A stretch of 29,428 bases of DNA from Neocallimastix lanati (nom. inval.) (GCA_016946835.1 JACVTC010000432.1:1-29428); one strand, 5' to 3'; counted from the stretch's first letter, positions 8,898-24,260 are shown. Program-made: numbers and translations. The notes: a model not told the origin generated them from the sequence alone.

Positions 8898-9380
8898 AAT
8901 ATAATAATAAATTAATACATTGGGGATAAAATTATAATATTAATAAATAATTTTTCTAATAAAACAAATATTTTTTTAAAAATGAAAACAATTTTTATAT
9001 TTTAACTAATTATTATTAATTGTTAAAAATATTAATTAATATTAAATTAAACTAATATTCGTGCATAGATTTCCGGGTTAAGTTTATCCTACATAGTAAT
9101 TGGGCTAGTAGGCTCTGGACTGCTATTTTTTATATTGAAAATAGTAACCGTGGCACACGCGTGGCATGACACCTTTCAAGAGGTAAGCTGCACGTCAGAC
9201 AGTGTGTACTATCAGATTGCACGACTATTATAATTTAATAAGTGATTAATAATAATAAATAATTAATAATTTTATTAGTTAAAAGATTTATTTTTTTTTA
9301 ATTTTTTTTATTTTTACTTTTTTATAACAATTTATACATTACGAGGTTTAGCATTCTATAGATACAATAAATTTTATTTT
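8898..9380 (+). other. Element B untranslated leader
   Basis: No ORF. A GC-richer island at about 9060-9230 sits in AT-rich sequence. It includes a hairpin with a 7-bp stem (9123-9129 with 9138-9144), a direct repeat CGTGGCA (9149-9155 and 9160-9166) and the 8-bp palindrome CACGCGTG (9156-9163). These could be packaging or dimerisation signals; this is inference. Confidence 0.55.
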
Positions 9381-10298
9381 ATGAGAACATCCAGTACTTC
9401 CAGTACTCCAACAGAGAGTACTCCAGAAAGTAAGCTTAGCTTCAGAGAATTAAAGAAAGAATTAAAAGATTTTGAAAAGCTTACTAAACAAAACCTTGAC
9501 ATCAATTCCTGGGCAAATGAGTTAAAGGCATGGATAAAATACCAACATATCAAGGATCCTGAAACTATTTTTACTGCTTGTATATTAACGGCTTCTGGAG
9601 AACCAAGAGAAATTATCCAAGAACTAGAAGATGGAAATGATCTTACTGAAGATGAAGATTCTGATTTCGATAGCGATAGTGAAGGAGAAGATGATGAAGA
9701 AAGTGAATCTACTAACACCTACCCAAGCCTTGATGAAATAATAAATCATCTGAAGACTTTTTATGGACTTAAAGAAGATCAAACCAACTTGTTGCGAGAA
9801 TTGCGTTCCATGAAAATAAAGAAGAACGAGAAAGTTAAAGATTTTAATGTCCGTTATAGATCTTTGTACCATAAATTGGATAAAAAGAGAAGAAGAAAAA
9901 TTAGTGTTTTAGATTATGCAGATTCCTTAACCAATAATCCTGACGCATGGAGAAAGGTTATGCTTAAAGACCATATTTCTATTACCAAAGCGTTCGCTAT
10001 AGCTGAAAAAGTTGATCGTTTATCTATTAAAAATAGTACTGAATATTATGATAAGGCTCGTTACAATCTCCTTAACTCTAAAAGTAATTTTAATAAGAAC
10101 ATTTCAAATGATTTTAACAAACCAAAAACCCACAAAAATGTATCTATAGAAAATCTCACTAACAAGATGAAAGAAATGAAAATTAGTACTTGCTGGTTTT
10201 GTAGCAATGAAGGACATACCAAACGAAACTGTCCTAAATTAAATTCTATATTGGAAAATAACCGCAAGAAGTTTTATGAAAATCATTTAAACCACTAA
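9381..10298 (+). CDS. gag: Element B Gag (capsid and CCHC nucleocapsid)
   Basis: A 305-residue Gag. An acidic, Ser/Asp/Glu-rich segment lies at about 83-109. A capsid-like region around 115-215 (core KIKKNEKVKDFNVRYRSLYH) is shared with the Gags of elements C and D. A single zinc knuckle lies near the C-terminus, with Cys271, Cys274, His279 and Cys284, for RNA binding. The ATG at 9381 is the first in this frame after the leader. The last codons before the stop hold the slippery heptamer TTTAAAC, so a fraction of ribosomes should continue into pol. Likely assembles the cytoplasmic virus-like particle. Confidence 0.92.
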   Translation: MRTSSTSSTPTESTPESKLSFRELKKELKDFEKLTKQNLDINSWANELKAWIKYQHIKDPETIFTACILTASGEPREIIQELEDGNDLTEDEDSDFDSDSEGEDDEESESTNTYPSLDEIINHLKTFYGLKEDQTNLLRELRSMKIKKNEKVKDFNVRYRSLYHKLDKKRRRKISVLDYADSLTNNPDAWRKVMLKDHISITKAFAIAEKVDRLSIKNSTEYYDKARYNLLNSKSNFNKNISNDFNKPKTHKNVSIENLTNKMKEMKISTCWFCSNEGHTKRNCPKLNSILENNRKKFYENHLNH

Positions 10299-10318
10299 AA
10301 GGGAGTAGAAGCACTCCC
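10286..10318 (+). promoter_or_regulatory. Element B -1 ribosomal frameshift signal
   Basis: Heptamer T TTA AAC (10286-10292) in the gag frame, an 8-nt spacer holding the gag stop, then a perfect stem GGGAGT/ACTCCC (10301-10306 with 10313-10318) around a 6-nt loop. Pol is open in the -1 frame from here with no ATG needed. Elements C and D have the same layout. Confidence 0.85.
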
Positions 10319-13300
10319 ATCGTCAAAAAAATTGCTTCAGTCTGCCATCGTTCCAAAACAGTTGACTTAAAAGAAGATGATGATTATGAAGAAATTGCTG
10401 ATTTCCAAGAAGGTACTACTACGGATTATTACGAAGATTTTGATGATAAGTCGGATGGTTCCAAAGAATTGAATTACTTAGTAAACGTTATAAAGAGAAA
10501 GGCAAATCATAAAGATGAAGAGACTAGTGACCAAAGAGAAAAGAGGGTTCACCGTAGTCTAAGAGATGATCCTAAGCCAATAGTTACTCCAGGTTTACGA
10601 AAACAAAAAGAAAATCAATTAAGGGGAACATCGCGACCAGTCAAAAAGCCAACAACTCAATTACATCCTTCGATTATGGCTCAACCCAGAATAGAGAAAG
10701 AAAAGAGGATTGAGAAAGAGCTAAGAGATAAGGAAAGAGCTAGTACTAGTACTTCTGTGGAAAATAATAAAAATAGTAATGTTAATATTATTAATGAAGA
10801 AACTTCTCAGGAAGGAAATAATTCTAAACAAACTTTAAATAAATTAATTCAAGAAAAATCATCAGAAAAGTCAACTGAAATTATGCCAACTAGAATTCCA
10901 AAAAGAATACAAATGCAAACTGATTGTGATAGTTATGACGTGATCAAAGATTTAAACTCCAGTAATTGCAATATTACATTTGGACAATTATTGGACGTTG
11001 CTCCAAAGATACGGTCTCAAGTATCACAAGGACTTAAATTAGAAAAGAATAATACTAAAATTTCAGGTGCAGTGGATAATATGTGTGCTACTACAATAAT
11101 AACGAACAATATAGATCATACATATAAAAGTAAACATCATGAACCACAAGAAGATGATATTGCTATGGTTGATGTAATAGTAGATGGAGTTCGTGGTAAG
11201 GCTTTAATAGATTCATGTAGCAACTTAAGTATTATCACAAAGCAATTTTTAGATAAATTACCTTATCAGTATGAACCTATAGGAGTTAGTGCAGGACGAA
11301 TACGTTTAGCAACGCTGAATGATGATTACTCAGAAGATGTGTTAATCAAAGTTCCCGTAAAAATTAATGAACTAGAACTACTTGTTACGTGTAGAATTAT
11401 AGACAAGGAGGATCCATTCTATGATATATTAATCAACCTCAAAACTCAAATTGATAACCAGTTATTTATACATCCAATTAGATATAGTCTTTGTCGATTT
11501 AATGATCAAGGTTTAATTGAAGAAATCGCACCTATTAATAATGAATATGATGACGAAGAAAAATTATTATGTGTAATCAAAGCATTGAATCACCAAGAAG
11601 CTAAGCAACAATTGAAAACAATTGAAGGATTACCACCCATAAAATATATATATGACACAGTTTTTCAAAGTACAATTAATTCAAATTATAGAGAAGCTAT
11701 TACTAAATTACTTGAAGAATATATTGATATAATTGCAACTTCTTCTGAAGAATTAACACCTTCAGATTTATCACCACACAAAATTATTCTTAAGGAAGGA
11801 GTTAAACCTATTAAACAAAAATTTTATCGACTTAGTAAATTAAAAATAGATATCTTAAAAGAAGAATTAACCAAACTCATATATAAACGATTAATTGAAC
11901 CTTCATGTTCAGAATGGTCATCACCAGTAGTACTTGTGCCTAAAAAGAACGGTAAATGGCGCCTGTGTATTGACTATAGGAAAGTAAATGAAGCAACTAA
12001 GAAGGATTCTTATTCTTTACCAAATATTGAGGAAATTTTTGATAGCTTAGATGGAGCAAAAATCTTCTCAACATTAGATCTTTATTCCGGTTATCATCAA
12101 ATATTAATGGATGATGATAGTGTTGAAATCACTACCTTTACAACTAAGTTCGGAAACTACCAATTCAAGGTAATGCCCTTCGGTTTAACAGATGCTCCGG
12201 CTACATTCCAAAGAGAAATGAACCGTATACTATTTCCCTTAATAGGAAAATGCGTCTATAACTTTATTGATGATATTTTAATCTACTCAAGAACTGAAGA
12301 AGAACACCTAGAACATCTTAAACAAGTCTTAGAAATATTCAAGGAACATAAGTTAAAAATCAATATCGAAAAGTGTTCTTTCATGCAAACTGAAGTAGAA
12401 GTACTGGGCCATAAAGTATCCTCAGAAGGTTTAAGTCCATTGGAAAACAAAGTTAAAGCTATTAAAGAATGGAAGGCTCCCTCTAACATTCATGAACTTC
12501 GATCATTTTTAGGAGCCATTGGATATTATAGAAATTTCATTAAGGACTTTGCAAAAGTTACTGCACCTCTATGCACTCTATTAAGAAAAGGTGTTAAGTT
12601 TGAATGGAAAAAGGAACAAGAAGAAAGTTTTAAAATTCTTAAGGAAAGATTAATCAATGCCCCAATATTAAGATTTCCTAGATTTGATAGAGAATTTATT
12701 ATAAGAACAGATGCTTCCTATGATGGAATAGGCGGTGTGCTTTTACAAAAGGATGATGAAACTGGAAAGGAGCATCCGGTTCATTATATTAGTAGAAGTT
12801 TATCTAAATCGGAAAAGAATTATGGAATTACGGATCTAGAAGGTGCTGCTCTAATTTACTGTATTAATAAATTAAAATCTTATATTATGGGAAATCCTAA
12901 GCAAACTATAGTATATACAGATCATAGACCATTAATCGGATTACTTAAAAGTAAGGAACCACAAAATTCTCGTCATACTAGATGGTGTTTGACTATCAGT
13001 ATGTTAGGAATTGATTTACGATATGAAACTGGAAAGAATAATGTTGTCGCAGATGCTCTATCAAGAATGAAAAATGAAAAAGAAAAAGTTGTCTTAACAA
13101 CACAAATTATCAAGGAACAAGATGAAAACCTGCTTTCAAGAACCATTAAGGAATTTATTGAAGAAAAATTTACGACAATTGATGGTGTGGACTACTTTGT
13201 TGATGGCAATAATTATAGAAAATTAGTTACAGATACAAAAGAAAAACTTCAATTAATTTTTCAAGCACACAGTATAGGACACGAAGGCTATTACAAGACA

Positions 13301-14287
13301 TATCAACGTTTGAAAAAGAGCTACTATTGGAACAATATGGTTAATGACATTAAGCGAATTATAGGTAAATGTGAAAAATGTCAATTAAATAAATCTCAAC
13401 CATACCCTGAACCAACGGAAGATAAACCAACTGAAGTGGAAGGACCATTTACACACTTAGGATTGGACATTATAGGACCTCTAAGTAAAACCAGAAATAA
13501 TAATCAATATATAATCGTTGTGGTTGATTATTTTACTAAATGGGTTGAGGCAGAGCCCACTGAAAATGTTACTTCTCAGGATGTGATAAAATTTTTAATT
13601 AATGTATTTGCTCGACACGGTGTACCTCAAATTATCACTACTGATAATGGAACACAATTTACATCAGATATGACAAAAATCTTCCTTGATTTATATGATG
13701 TATATGTTAAATTTATCACTCCATATCATCCTGAAAGCAATGGTTTAGTTGAGAATCGTAATAAAGAAATTGGAAAATTATTACGATTACTAGGACAACA
13801 ACACAAAGAATGGGATGAAATTTTACCATCTGCACTTTGGGCTTTAAGAACTACTAAAAACTCAATCACCAACCATTCAAGTTTTGAATTAGTTTATGGA
13901 AGGGAGGACCAACAACCTTTTGACATTGCTGCCAGACCAACTAAGGGTATAAATAAGTCTTCTGACGAAATTCTACTGGAAAAATTTGTATCACACTACC
14001 AATGGGTAATGGAGGCCGCATCTAATATCAAAAATGCTTCGAAGTATTGGGCTACTAGGAGAGAAGAAAAGACCAGTATGAATCAAGCTAAAAGAATAAA
14101 ACCAGGTGATTTAGTACTAGTAAGAAACTTTAATCGAACTAAATTAGAACCTTACTTTGTTGGACCTATGAAAGTGGTAAAGAAACAATTCAATACAGTC
14201 ACTTTAGCTGATCCTGCTACTAATATACAAATGAATCGTAATGTTCATTTGAAAAATATTGTCAAGTTTAACTCAGCTTCTACCTAG
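10286..14287 (+). CDS. pol: Element B Pol: protease, RT, RNase H, integrase (-1 frame)
   Basis: Read in the -1 frame from the slippery site; the frame is open from 10280 to the TAG at 14285-14287. No ATG opens the conserved part, which supports expression as Gag-Pol. A charged N-terminal linker of about 190 residues precedes a retropepsin whose active site is Asp-Ser-Cys (11210-11218) instead of Asp-Ser-Gly. Counting from codon 10469, RT has FIDD at 599-602, RNase H has Asp748 and TDH 817-819, and ADALSR is near 861. Integrase has His934, His938, Cys968 and Cys971, then Asp1000, Asp1059 and Glu1095. A GPF-like segment (VGPMKVV) ends the protein with no chromodomain. The closest relative in the window is the Pol of element C. 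No internal stop. Confidence 0.93.
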   Translation, partial: FKPLKGSRSTPIVKKIASVCHRSKTVDLKEDDDYEEIADFQEGTTTDYYEDFDDKSDGSKELNYLVNVIKRKANHKDEETSDQREKRVHRSLRDDPKPIVTPGLRKQKENQLRGTSRPVKKPTTQLHPSIMAQPRIEKEKRIEKELRDKERASTSTSVENNKNSNVNIINEETSQEGNNSKQTLNKLIQEKSSEKSTEIMPTRIPKRIQMQTDCDSYDVIKDLNSSNCNITFGQLLDVAPKIRSQVSQGLKLEKNNTKISGAVDNMCATTIITNNIDHTYKSKHHEPQEDDIAMVDVIVDGVRGKALIDSCSNLSIITKQFLDKLPYQYEPIGVSAGRIRLATLNDDYSEDVLIKVPVKINELELLVTCRIIDKEDPFYDILINLKTQIDNQLFIHPIRYSLCRFNDQGLIEEIAPINNEYDDEEKLLCVIKALNHQEAKQQLKTIEGLPPIKYIYDTVFQSTINSNYREAITKLLEEYIDIIATSSEELTPSDLSPHKIILKEGVKPIKQKFYRLSKLKIDILKEELTKLIYKRLIEPSCSEWSSPVVLVPKKNGKWRLCIDYRKVNEATKKDSYSLPNIEEIFDSLDGAKIFSTLDLYSGYHQILMDDDSVEITTFTTKFGNYQFKVMPFGLTDAPATFQREMNRILFPLIGKCVYNFIDDILIYSRTEEEHLEHLKQVLEIFKEHKLKINIEKCSFMQTEVEVLGHKVSSEGLSPLENKVKAIKEWKAPSNIHELRSFLGAIGYYRNFIKDFAKVTAPLCTLLRKGVKFEWKKEQEESFKILKERLINAPILRFPRFDREFIIRTDASYDGIGGVLLQKDDETGKEHPVHYISRSLSKSEKNYGITDLEGAALIYCINKLKSYIMGNPKQTIVYTDHRPLIGLLKSKEPQNSRHTRWCLTISMLGIDLRYETGKNNVVADALSRMKNEKEKVVLTTQIIKEQDENLLSRTIKEFIEEKFTTIDGVDYFVDGNNYRKLVTDTKEKLQLIFQAHSIGHEGYYKTYQRLKKSYYWNNMVNDIKRIIGKCEKCQLNKSQPYPEPTEDKPTEVEGPFTHLGLDIIGPLSKTRNNNQYIIVVVDYFTKWVEAEPTENVTSQDVIKFLINVFARHGVPQIITTDNGTQFTSDMTKIFLDLYDVYVKFITPYHPESNGLVENRNKEIGKLLRLLGQQHKEWDEILPSALWALRTTKNSITNHSSFELVYGREDQQPFDIAARPTKGINKSSDEILLEKFVSHYQWVMEAASNIKNASKYWATRREEKTSMNQAKRIKPGDLVLVRNFNRTKLEPYFVGPMKVVKKQFNTVTLADPATNIQMNRNVHLKNIVKFNSAST

Positions 14288-14310
14288 CTTGAGTCTTAGC
14301 GGGGGCATCT
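14271..14310 (+). promoter_or_regulatory. Element B 3' stem-loop and polypurine tract
   Basis: ACTCAGCT (14271-14278) pairs with AGC-TGAGT (14286-14294, one bulged T); the pol stop codon lies in the loop/stem. The tract AGCGGGGG follows, and the LTR starts at 14311, 16 nt after the stem. Placement mirrors elements 0 and C. Confidence 0.6.
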
Positions 14311-15102
14311 TAATACAGAATGAACAAATAATACTAATTGTGCTAGAATAATATAAATTATTCTAACCTTATAGATTATTCTATTCTATATAATTGGAAC
14401 TTTCCAATATTCTTCAAATATTACTAAATAGAAATCTTAAGTTAATAAATCACTAATTAACTTATAATTCCTTTTTGAATTATCGATCCGATTCCATTAT
14501 AATGTATTAAAAATCTTTAGCCAAGAATATTGTCCTTGCCCACTTAATATATTAATATTATATTTCTTTTGTATTATGTTATATTGAAAATAATCAAATC
14601 TATTTAATTAGTTATTAAAATTTTCGTTATCAATATAAATTTATTTTTAATTACTAAATTTAACTAAACCACAATAAAATATTCTGTATAATCTCTTTAT
14701 TTTTATTTTATATATATTAGTATTAAACTATTATTAAATAATTAATAATTCAATAATATATAACTACTATTTATAACAATAATATTATTAACTAAAATAA
14801 TAATTCAATTTCAATTTAAATGTTTTATTTATAAAAATAATTAGTAATTAGTTTATTAAAAAAATAGTTAGGCTTTACAAATTTTAATTTGATAAAAAAA
14901 TATAAATACATGTAATTTTAGTGAAATAAAATATAATCAATAACTTTCTTTTTATTAAATAAATAATTATATTATTATTTTTTCTTTTATAAATTTAAAT
15001 AAATAAATATTGATTTTAAAACAAATTATTTTTTTTTTTTATTGTAATTTTATTATTTGTGTTAATTATTATTATATTCCTAAAATTATATGAACCATAC
15101 CA
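14311..15102 (+). repeat. Element B 3' LTR (792 bp)
   Basis: A near-identical copy of 8082-8872, starting TAATAC and ending CATACCA. Confidence 0.93.
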
Positions 15103-15106
15103 ATTT
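15103..15106. repeat. ATTT target-site duplication between elements B and C
   Basis: The four bases between the B 3' LTR end and the C 5' LTR start (TGATAC) are ATTT. They serve as right flank of B and left flank of C. Confidence 0.85.
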
Positions 15107-15379
15107 TGATACAAGATGAAAAGAAAAATAATGATACTTTAAAATTATTATTAAATTATATTAATTATATAAAGTTTGTAAAATATATATTATTATAAAA
15201 TTAAAATTAATTATATAAAAATGATGAATTATATTAATTATAAATCATATAAAATAATATTATTATAGTATAAAATTTAATTATTATAATATAAACTTTT
15301 ATATTAATGTTTATATAAAATATAACAATTATGATTTAATATAGAGATAATAATTATAAAAAAAAATATATAAAAATAT

Positions 15380-15420
<41 letters not shown>

Positions 15421-15840
15421 TGTTATAAATTATTGATATATGTTAATTAGTAATAGTTGATTTAATGTTAAAAAAATTATTGATATATGTTAATTAGTAA
15501 TAGTTGATTTAATATAAGAAAAATGTTTTAATTAGTTAAGATAGTAGTTTAGTTATTAGTTTTAATAAAATTAGTTGTTTAAGTAATTAATTGTAGAATA
15601 TTATAATTAAATTACAATTATTAATAGTTAATTAATATGATAAAAATAAAATAAAATAAAATAAAATAAAATAAAATAAAATAAAAATAAAATATTACAA
15701 AACAAATATCCTAAAATAAAAATTTTAAATAATTAAATAAAATAATTAATATTATTATTAGAATATATAATTTAGTACAATTCCCCAGTGTAGCGCCCAA
15801 AACTATTATAAATACGAATATTTTAAAATATATCGTATCA
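15107..15840 (+). repeat. Element C 5' LTR (734 bp)
   Basis: Contains an A-run of about 35 (15384-15418), a 40-bp direct repeat with 47-bp period (15427-15466 and 15474-15513), and AAAAT pentamers near 15645-15685. U5 bases AGTGTAGCGCCC (15787-15798) complement leader bases 15860-15871. Confidence 0.93.
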
Positions 15841-15846
15841 TATTTT

Positions 15847-15866
15847 TGGTGGAGAATCCGGGCGCT
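15847..15866 (+). promoter_or_regulatory. Element C primer-binding site
   Basis: TGGTGGAGAATCCGGGCGCT, 6 bp after the LTR, identical over 20 bases to the element 0 site. Its last seven bases fall inside the U5-leader stem. The tRNA is unassigned. Confidence 0.8.
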
Positions 15867-15871
15867 GCACT

Positions 15872-16066
15872 ATTAAATTATATGAAAATAATAATAATAT
15901 TATAAAAAAAAAAAAAAAAAAAATTTATTTTTTTTTTTATTAAAATATATATATATATAATAGTAAAAATAAATAAATAATATTAGAGATAAGTTGAACT
16001 AAATAAGAAAATAAATAACGTATTAAATATAAGTTTTCTTTCATTTTTTTTAGTAGTTAGTTAATA
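15872..16066 (+). other. Element C short leader
   Basis: Non-coding, with 20 A at 15904-15923 followed by a T-rich stretch. The gag ATG follows at 16067. Confidence 0.5.
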
Positions 16067-17632
16067 ATGGTTGACGCTTCCAAAGTAAAACGTGATCTAC
16101 CATATCTATATGACTATGGTAAAGACATAGACACATGGATAGAAGATTTTAAGGGTGTCATGGAAATGCATGACATCCAAGATTCATCTAGAATTTTTGT
16201 ATGGCTAAAAATAGCCGTGGAGGCTGACTTGAGGAACGTTTTGAAATCATTAATAACCACTCGGAATAATATCACAAGGTATCCAAACTATAAAGAAGTG
16301 CAATCAGCTATTGAAAAGTATATGGATATAAAACCAGCTGATAAATGCTCAGTTTTAAAAAATCTGAAAATAAAACCAAATGAAAATATAAAGAATTTTA
16401 ACTACCGTTATTTAACCTTGTATCATCGATTAGATAGAGATTATCAGAAGATTATATCAGTCGATGATTATTTAAATTCAATAAAATCAAGAATATATGT
16501 TCATTCTCAAATTCTCTTAGCCGAATGTGATACCTTGTCGGATGCTTTTGAAGTGGCTGTAAGAGCCGAGAAAGCCGAAAAAAGGACCATAGGAAATAAT
16601 GAATTTCTCAACACTTCTATGGTCTTCCAAAATAATTCTAATTGTCAAAATTCTTTATTAGAACATCCATTATATAGAGGATTGACCGAAGGAAATAGGG
16701 ATTTAGATAATTCTATACAAAATGCGTATTATGTGGGCAATGCTGATCTGTTTTCTACTGGTCGATATCGTCAAGAAAGATTTAATTCAAGGTATAATAA
16801 TAACAACAATAATAATAATCAATTTAGAAATTTTACTTGCTACCTCTGTGGCGAACCAGGTCACAAAGCAAGAGAATGTAACAAAAGAAATTTAAGAAAT
16901 AAAAATAAATCTCTTAATTATAGTCAGGATCAGAATCAATTAATGACCTTCGGAAAATTTAATTCTGGATTTTATAATGAAAATAATTATAATAATAATG
17001 GAAATAGAATGTTTAATAACGGAAATAATGGAAATAATTATAATATTAATAATAATAATAATAATAATAATTATAATACTCTATATGGTAATAATAATTA
17101 TAACAGTAATTATAATAACAATAATAATTATAATAATTTCTATAACAGTAATATTAATAGTAGCAATAATAGTAATTATAATAATTTCAATAACAGTAAC
17201 AATAATAATAATAATAATAATTTTGGTAACTATAATAATAATTCCAATAATAATAATATTAACAATGGTAATTATAATTTTAGGAACAACAACAATAGAG
17301 GAAAAAATAATTATAATAACAATGATAATTATAATAATAACAATTATAGCAATAATAATTATATTAATAGCAATTATAACAATAATAATTATAATAACAA
17401 TAATATGTATAATAACAATAATAATTATAATAGAAATAATAATTATAACAGTAATAGTAATTATGGAAATAATAATTATAATACTAATAATACTAATTAT
17501 GACAACTATAGCAATGATAACTACAATAATGCAAGAAATATTGAAGAAATAACAAATAAAAGTAATCCTAGGTACTTTGATAATCAAAATCCTCATCAGC
17601 AAAATATTAGAAGCGATAGCAATTTAAAATAG
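16067..17632 (+). CDS. gag: Element C Gag with CCHC knuckle and Asn-rich tail
   Basis: 521 residues. The capsid-like half (about 1-175) shares the core KIKPNENIKNFNYRYLTLYH with the Gags of B and D. A CCHC zinc knuckle has Cys258, Cys261, His266 and Cys271. Residues about 275-505 are mostly Asn with Tyr, Ser and Gly, encoded by AAT/AAC repeats, and are predicted disordered and prion-like in composition. The frame ends AAT TTA AAA TAG, so the slippery heptamer TTTAAAA directly abuts the stop. The Gags of B and D are shorter because they lack the long Asn tail. The complementary frames of this repeat give only poly-Ile shadows. Confidence 0.92.
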   Translation: MVDASKVKRDLPYLYDYGKDIDTWIEDFKGVMEMHDIQDSSRIFVWLKIAVEADLRNVLKSLITTRNNITRYPNYKEVQSAIEKYMDIKPADKCSVLKNLKIKPNENIKNFNYRYLTLYHRLDRDYQKIISVDDYLNSIKSRIYVHSQILLAECDTLSDAFEVAVRAEKAEKRTIGNNEFLNTSMVFQNNSNCQNSLLEHPLYRGLTEGNRDLDNSIQNAYYVGNADLFSTGRYRQERFNSRYNNNNNNNNQFRNFTCYLCGEPGHKARECNKRNLRNKNKSLNYSQDQNQLMTFGKFNSGFYNENNYNNNGNRMFNNGNNGNNYNINNNNNNNNYNTLYGNNNYNSNYNNNNNYNNFYNSNINSSNNSNYNNFNNSNNNNNNNNFGNYNNNSNNNNINNGNYNFRNNNNRGKNNYNNNDNYNNNNYSNNNYINSNYNNNNYNNNNMYNNNNNYNRNNNYNSNSNYGNNNYNTNNTNYDNYSNDNYNNARNIEEITNKSNPRYFDNQNPHQQNIRSDSNLK

Positions 17633-17655
17633 ATTATGGGAGAAGGCCAACTTCC
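17623..17655 (+). promoter_or_regulatory. Element C -1 ribosomal frameshift signal
   Basis: Heptamer T TTA AAA (17623-17629), an 8-nt spacer starting with the gag TAG, then stem GGGAG/CTTCC (17638-17642 with 17651-17655, one G-U pair) with an 8-nt loop AAGGCCAA. The -1 frame is open from 17620 to 18885. Confidence 0.75.
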
Positions 17656-18169
17656 AGTAAACAAACCACCCTTTTATGTATAAATAACGACAATTATTGT
17701 AATGATAACTTCAATAATCATTATAATAATAACAATAATATTAATGAACCTAACAATTATAATGAAAATAATATATATTACAAGAATATTAAAAATAAAA
17801 ATAATAATTTACTAATTAATAATAATGAAAGAAATGAAAATTATGGAAATAATGAAGAAATGGATATCAAGAATAAAGACAACAACTATAAAAACAATGA
17901 GAATATTTATTTAGTTAATAGAAAAGATAATTTTAATACTAATTCCAATGATAATGATAATAATAATTATAATAATTATAATATTTATGATAATTATAAT
18001 AGTAATAATAATTATTGCAATAAACCAAATTGTAACAATAACAATAATACTAATAATAACAATAACTTTAATAATAACAATAACCATAAAAATAACAAAA
18101 ATAATAATTACACATATAATAATAATTACATTAATAATCGTTACAATAATGATAATAATAGTAATAGTT

Positions 18170-18200
<31 letters not shown>

Positions 18201-18881
18201 TAATCATATTAGTAGTTATAATAATAATTATAATTTTGTTAATAATGGTAATAATTATAATAATGATGATTATAATAATCGAGGTAATATTAATAACAAT
18301 AATTATAATAATAATAGTCATAGTTATATTAATAATAATAATAGTAATATTAATAATAATAGTGATATTAATAATAATGTTAATATTAATAATAATAATA
18401 GTAATTATAACAATAAGAATCTTAATAATAATTATAGTAATAGTGATTATAGTAATGATAATTATAATAATAACGATACTAATAATTACAATCATAATAA
18501 TAATTATAAAAATTACAATAACTATAATTATAATTATAATAATAGTATTATGAAATGTAATAGTGATAATGTTAATATGAGAAATGATAATAATGATTAT
18601 TATATCGATGATAATAATAATCATTATAATAATTGTAATAATCATTGTAATAATAATATTAAGGATAATGATAATGAAAAAAATGATTATTATAATAACA
18701 ATTATAATAAAAATAATAATAATAATGTTTATTTAAGAGATACCAATGAAGAATTCCAGGATGAAGTTGTTTTTGCTGCTCAGAGAAAAGGGAAACAAAA
18801 TAAAGAAAAATATAAGGGGCCTTATAAAGAAACACAAAGCTTCATCTCAAAGATAATCCAGTTCCTATTCACACTCCAGCC

Positions 18882-18885
<4 letters not shown>
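17623..18885 (+). CDS. Element C Asn-rich Gag-Pol linker (-1 frame)
   Basis: About 420 codons in the -1 frame relative to gag, entered by the slippery site; an internal ATG exists at 17860. The product is mostly Asn with Tyr, Asp, Ser and Ile, with no recognisable fold. The last about 50 codons become normal in composition (DEVVFAAQRKGKQNKEKYK), which looks like the start of the conserved Pol N-terminal linker. It ends at TGA 18883-18885, overlapping the pol ATG as ATGA. It is probably part of a Gag-Pol precursor rather than an independent protein. Whether the join to pol is a lesion or a second regulated step is open. Confidence 0.65.

Positions 18886-24260
<5,375 letters not shown>

Larger units (their letters stand above)
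8082..15102 (+). mobile_element. Element B: complete Ty3/Gypsy element with gag and frameshifted pol
   Basis: LTRs of 791 and 792 bp differ by about one substitution and one T-run indel. Between them are a primer-binding site, a leader, gag, a -1 frameshift signal, pol, a 3' stem-loop and a purine tract. ATTT lies on both sides (936-939, the left side interrupted by element A; and 15103-15106). Both ORFs are open throughout, so the copy looks young and possibly active. Confidence 0.93.

Noticed and set aside
9374-9718. Antisense 114-codon ORF opposite element B gag
   Set aside because: Ser-rich product is the complement of the acidic Gag segment; no independent support.
10469-10471. Independent start codon for element B pol
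   Set aside because: The codon is TTG and the frame is open upstream to the slippery site, so Gag-Pol frameshifting explains it better.
16977-17602. Long poly-Ile ORFs on both strands over the AAT arrays (also 17911-18645, 17948-18553, 19086-19332)
   Set aside because: They are out-of-frame or antisense readings of Asn-coding triplet repeats, with no domain and implausible composition.
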